Origin: DASWIV01 sp036397475
GTDB taxonomy: Bacteria; JAJVIF01; JAPKYR01
Direction of reading: 5' to 3'
DNA: 8,407 bases
Assembly (NCBI GenBank): GCA_036397475.1
Contig: DASWIV010000163.1
Coordinates: 1-8,407 of the forward strand
Shown here in pieces: positions 5,873-8,407 of this stretch. Within the stretch, counting starts at the first letter, position 1; the number at the start of each line of letters is the position of its first letter. The translations under genes were made by a program, and so were the position numbers. The notes under the pieces are model-generated. The model searched no databases. It was not told the origin of the DNA and saw only the letters and a list, made by a program, of their open reading frames with translations.

Positions 5873-8407
5873 ATGACAAAAGCTGGTACTACGGTGCTGA
5901 TATTGGCACTGGCTTTACTTCTACTTATTTCCTGTTCAAAAAGTAACGTAAATCCTGTTAGCGAAAATATTACCGCTCCACAGGTAACCCAGACAACCAG
6001 ACCAGATAGTACAAATATGTGGGGATTATGGAATATTTTCCTGAATCCCGATACAAATTCCGCAGAAATTGTCCCTCTGAGGACCGCTGATTTCACCATG
6101 AATATGGTGAAATACCTGCAGCCCCCGGAAGTGCCGGACAATCAGATTGAAGTGTTTATCGATACCCAGACTAAATGGTATTCCGGGTATGTCGTTGTAG
6201 ATGTAACCCTGCATCATCCGTTCCCGAATCACGATTTCGCAACCGGTTTCGATGTTCGTGGAGTCTTAATGGGAAATGGATCAAACACATCCAGTTTTGA
6301 CCCGACTGTCAAGTACTCGGGTGCGAATGACCTGGTGGTGTACAATCCCGATGGATATTCGCGGTGGTTTAACGCCAGCGAATTCACAAGCTACAACACT
6401 TTGTTCGGATTTACAGAATTGAATTCAGGCACCCAGTCCTCAAATTGGACGGCAACGATAAATCCGTACAAACTTTTCTGCGATGGTATAGATGCGACCG
6501 GCAATCCGGGATTTTATTTTGGTGAATCGTGGTGGGAGAATCCACGGGCTTATTTTTACCCGAAGAGCACCCTGAAGCGGCGATACATCATGCAATTCCC
6601 GGTTGTCGACGACAATCCTGTTTACGAGTTCCAGTTCGCCTGTGTCGCAAACTGGGCGATGCCGTCTCCCAATCCTCCTGTAAATATTCCTGAAGATTTT
6701 CCGGCGAATGCCAATGCTTCAGAAGCGTTCGCGGCCAGGGTTCTGGACTCATCCGACATGTATTATGTCGATGAATCCACCAATGGTGGAGATCTGGTTC
6801 TTCTTGTAACGGCATTCGATCACCAGGGAGATACAAATCCCAATGGAGTCGCCGGCGAAATAGGTGCCGTACACGTTGAGTCCCCGGATGGAATAATTAA
6901 CGGCGGGCACAAATCTTATACCGGTGCAGACCTGGAACAGATACTTATCTCTAATAATGAGTTCAGCGCAACCTACGCGATTAAGATCAGCGATATCACC
7001 CTCTCAGGCAATGGCTGGTATCCATTCCTGGTCGCGATCGAGAGTGTCTCGCCTGATAATTATTTCAGCGGCGACGACCAGTACGTTTATCCGGCGGACG
7101 CAAAACTTACAGCGTATTTTATGGGTACGGCTAAAGTAGACAGCTTCTGGACCAGCAAATTTCCTGAAGCGTGGGCTGAAATTGTCGGATTCGGGCCATT
7201 CGGTCCGGGCGACCCGATTGAACTGGACGCGTCCGGTTCATTTGATCCAGATGGCGGTTTAATCGAAAATTACGAGTGGGATCTCAATAACGATGGAGTT
7301 TACGGAGACACATACGATTCCGGTACCGATTCTCATCCTGTAATTTCATTTGATTCTGAAGGAACTTACCCGGTTAATTTAAGGGTGACCGACGATGAAG
7401 GCGACACTGCTGTAATGGATTATCCTTTAGATATTTTTGTCGGTCCCGGACAGTGGGATCCATGGGCAATCGCGAAATTAGCTACCTATCCTCCATTTAA
7501 CGCAGGTAATCCAATTGATTTCGATGCGTCAGAATCGAAGGACCTGGATGGCGGGGATATCGTTTCATACGAGTGGGATTTCAATGGCGATGGGATTTAT
7601 GGCGACACGTACGATTCAGGTACAGATATCATGCCGACTGTAATATTCTCAGTCGCCACCACTTACATTATTGACCTGAAAGTTACCGACGATGAAGGTG
7701 CGACAGATGTTCTGGATTTCCCATTCTCACTGGGTATCGGCGACACATATACGCCTCCTGTAGCATATGCGCAATTGAAAACCAATCCACCTTACCATGT
7801 TGGCACACTGATAGAGTTCGACGCTTTCTTTTCAAAGGATGAAGATGGTGGTCCAATCGTTTCATACGAATGGGATTTCGATGGCGATGGAATATATGGA
7901 GACAGTTATACATCGGGAACCGATTCCAATCCAGTCATTCAGTATGCTTCGACAGGTACATTTTCGGTTGATCTGCGAGTTACAGACAACGAGGGTGAGA
8001 CTGATACGCTTGACGTACCTGTAGACGTTAATATTACCGAGAATGTTGCGGCCGGATGGGCACGGAATGCCGGCGGTCCCATGTGGGATTACGCTTACGA
8101 CATGGCAGTTGACTCGAATGGCAACACCATAATCACCGGGGAATTTGAAGGAACTGCCGATTTCGATCCCGGTCCAGGCGAAGCTCTTCTTACCGCAACA
8201 GGCTTATGGGATATTTTCCTGCTGTACCTCGACGCGGACGGCAACTATGTATGGGCGTACAGCTGGGGAAGTGACTGGGGAGAAGAGTCTGGCATGGGCG
8301 TCGCATTCGATCATGAAGGCAACGCGTACATAACCGGAACTTATGAGGACACAATAGATTTTGATCCCGGTCCTGATATAGAAAATCACCCGGCGTACGG
8401 TTATCCT
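5873..8407 (+). CDS. Giant modular surface lipoprotein: unknown N-terminal region, three PKD-like domains, beta-propeller (3' end outside window)
   Basis: The frame is open for 845 codons to the right edge. Residues 1-20 are a type II signal peptide (MTKAGTT, Leu-rich core, LLIS) with a canonical lipobox before Cys21 and Ser22 after it, which favours outer-membrane sorting. Residues about 25-430 are a Trp/Tyr/Asn-rich, probably beta-structured region that I do not recognise; landmarks are WGLWNIF (50-56), HHPFPNHDFATGFDVRGV (114-131) and VESPDG. Three PKD-like domains follow at about 432-524, 530-623 and 629-722, each with D-x-D-G-G early, then YEWD and RVTDDEG or a close variant near the end. 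From about 727 a beta-propeller begins: DSNGNTIITG and TADFDPGPG, then a second blade (DHEGNAYITG, IDFDPGP) 66 residues on, cut by the edge. This architecture suits carbohydrate or protein binding at the surface. No catalytic residues are evident. The gene is preceded by a candidate promoter and operator. Confidence 0.9.
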   Translation, partial: MTKAGTTVLILALALLLLISCSKSNVNPVSENITAPQVTQTTRPDSTNMWGLWNIFLNPDTNSAEIVPLRTADFTMNMVKYLQPPEVPDNQIEVFIDTQTKWYSGYVVVDVTLHHPFPNHDFATGFDVRGVLMGNGSNTSSFDPTVKYSGANDLVVYNPDGYSRWFNASEFTSYNTLFGFTELNSGTQSSNWTATINPYKLFCDGIDATGNPGFYFGESWWENPRAYFYPKSTLKRRYIMQFPVVDDNPVYEFQFACVANWAMPSPNPPVNIPEDFPANANASEAFAARVLDSSDMYYVDESTNGGDLVLLVTAFDHQGDTNPNGVAGEIGAVHVESPDGIINGGHKSYTGADLEQILISNNEFSATYAIKISDITLSGNGWYPFLVAIESVSPDNYFSGDDQYVYPADAKLTAYFMGTAKVDSFWTSKFPEAWAEIVGFGPFGPGDPIELDASGSFDPDGGLIENYEWDLNNDGVYGDTYDSGTDSHPVISFDSEGTYPVNLRVTDDEGDTAVMDYPLDIFVGPGQWDPWAIAKLATYPPFNAGNPIDFDASESKDLDGGDIVSYEWDFNGDGIYGDTYDSGTDIMPTVIFSVATTYIIDLKVTDDEGATDVLDFPFSLGIGDTYTPPVAYAQLKTNPPYHVGTLIEFDAFFSKDEDGGPIVSYEWDFDGDGIYGDSYTSGTDSNPVIQYASTGTFSVDLRVTDNEGETDTLDVPVDVNITENVAAGWARNAGGPMWDYAYDMAVDSNGNTIITGEFEGTADFDPGPGEALLTATGLWDIFLLYLDADGNYVWAYSWGSDWGEESGMGVAFDHEGNAYITGTYEDTIDFDPGPDIENHPAYGYP
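7166..8038 (+). repeat. Three tandem PKD-domain repeats with a 297-base period
   Basis: The YEWD motif starts at 7271, 7568 and 7865, exactly 297 bases (99 residues) apart. The central segment reads YEWDLNNDGVYGDTYDSGTD, YEWDFNGDGIYGDTYDSGTD and YEWDFDGDGIYGDSYTSGTD in order. DNA identity is clear in the core but broken by many silent and some coding changes, so the duplication is not recent. The fixed period shows that linkers and domains have kept their length. Confidence 0.85.
8051..8407 (+). repeat. Beta-propeller blades with a 198-base period (partial)
   Basis: Residues 727-845 of the large lipoprotein hold one full blade and part of another. The pairs DSNGN/DHEGN (747 and 813) and DPGP (765 and 831) are both 66 residues apart. 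The pattern W-A-x-x-x-G, D-x-x-G-N-x-x-x-T-G, D-F-D-P-G-P resembles the SBBP family of bacterial beta-propeller repeats. More blades are expected beyond the edge. Confidence 0.7.

Noticed and set aside
6588..7913. Minus-strand and alternative-frame open frames within the large lipoprotein.
   Set aside because: The 845-codon frame from 5873 is continuous, has a signal peptide and periodic domains, and accounts for the whole region.
7166..8038. The 297-base repeats as a mobile element or tandem DNA array.
   Set aside because: The repeats are in frame, diverged at silent positions and bounded as protein domains, so they are domain duplication within a gene. No terminal inverted repeats or transposase are present.

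Overview
The window looks like chromosomal DNA from a diderm (Gram-negative-type) bacterium of no lineage I can name. It carries two long lipoproteins with type II signal peptides, and its coding DNA has moderate GC. The modular, acidic, repeat-built surface proteins recall environmental, uncultured lineages, but nothing here fixes the phylum. I see no rRNA, tRNA, CRISPR array, transposase, integrase or phage gene.

Layout, left to right. (1) Bases 3-380 (+) are the C-terminal end of an all-helical, TPR-like protein whose start lies outside the window. (2) Bases 432-1643 (+) encode a 403-residue lipoprotein: a Cna-B/carboxypeptidase-regulatory-like beta domain, an Asp-rich calcium-binding stretch of thrombospondin type 3 character, and a C-terminal fibronectin III-like domain. 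(3) Bases 1645-3114 (-) encode a class II tRNA nucleotidyltransferase/poly(A) polymerase with an HD domain. (4) Bases 3228-4250 (+) encode a cation diffusion facilitator exporter with His/Asp pairs in two membrane helices and an unusual Cys-rich tail. (5) Bases 4247-5410 (-) encode a PLP-dependent group I cysteine desulfurase (IscS/NifS). (6) Bases 5411-5872 are an AT-rich divergent intergenic region with direct and inverted repeats and a candidate promoter. (7) From 5873 to the right edge (+) runs a very large lipoprotein, 845 residues visible and still open. It has an N-terminal region of about 400 residues that I do not recognise, three PKD-like domains with an exact 99-residue period, and the start of a beta-propeller with a 66-residue period.

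How the parts relate. Genes 2 to 5 form two tail-to-tail pairs. One pair is separated by a single base and the other overlaps by four bases through its stop codons, so neither pair has room for an intergenic terminator. The three housekeeping-type genes (nucleotidyltransferase, transporter, desulfurase) show no convincing Shine-Dalgarno sequence, whereas both lipoproteins have textbook ones. No shared pathway is evident among the housekeeping genes. The two lipoproteins share a theme: lipid-anchored export plus acidic, probably calcium-binding repeat modules.

I found no complete, clearly new multi-gene system. The items most worth a second look are the giant modular lipoprotein, with its unrecognised N-terminal region and calcium-loop-bearing PKD repeats, and the repeat-dense regulatory region in front of it.
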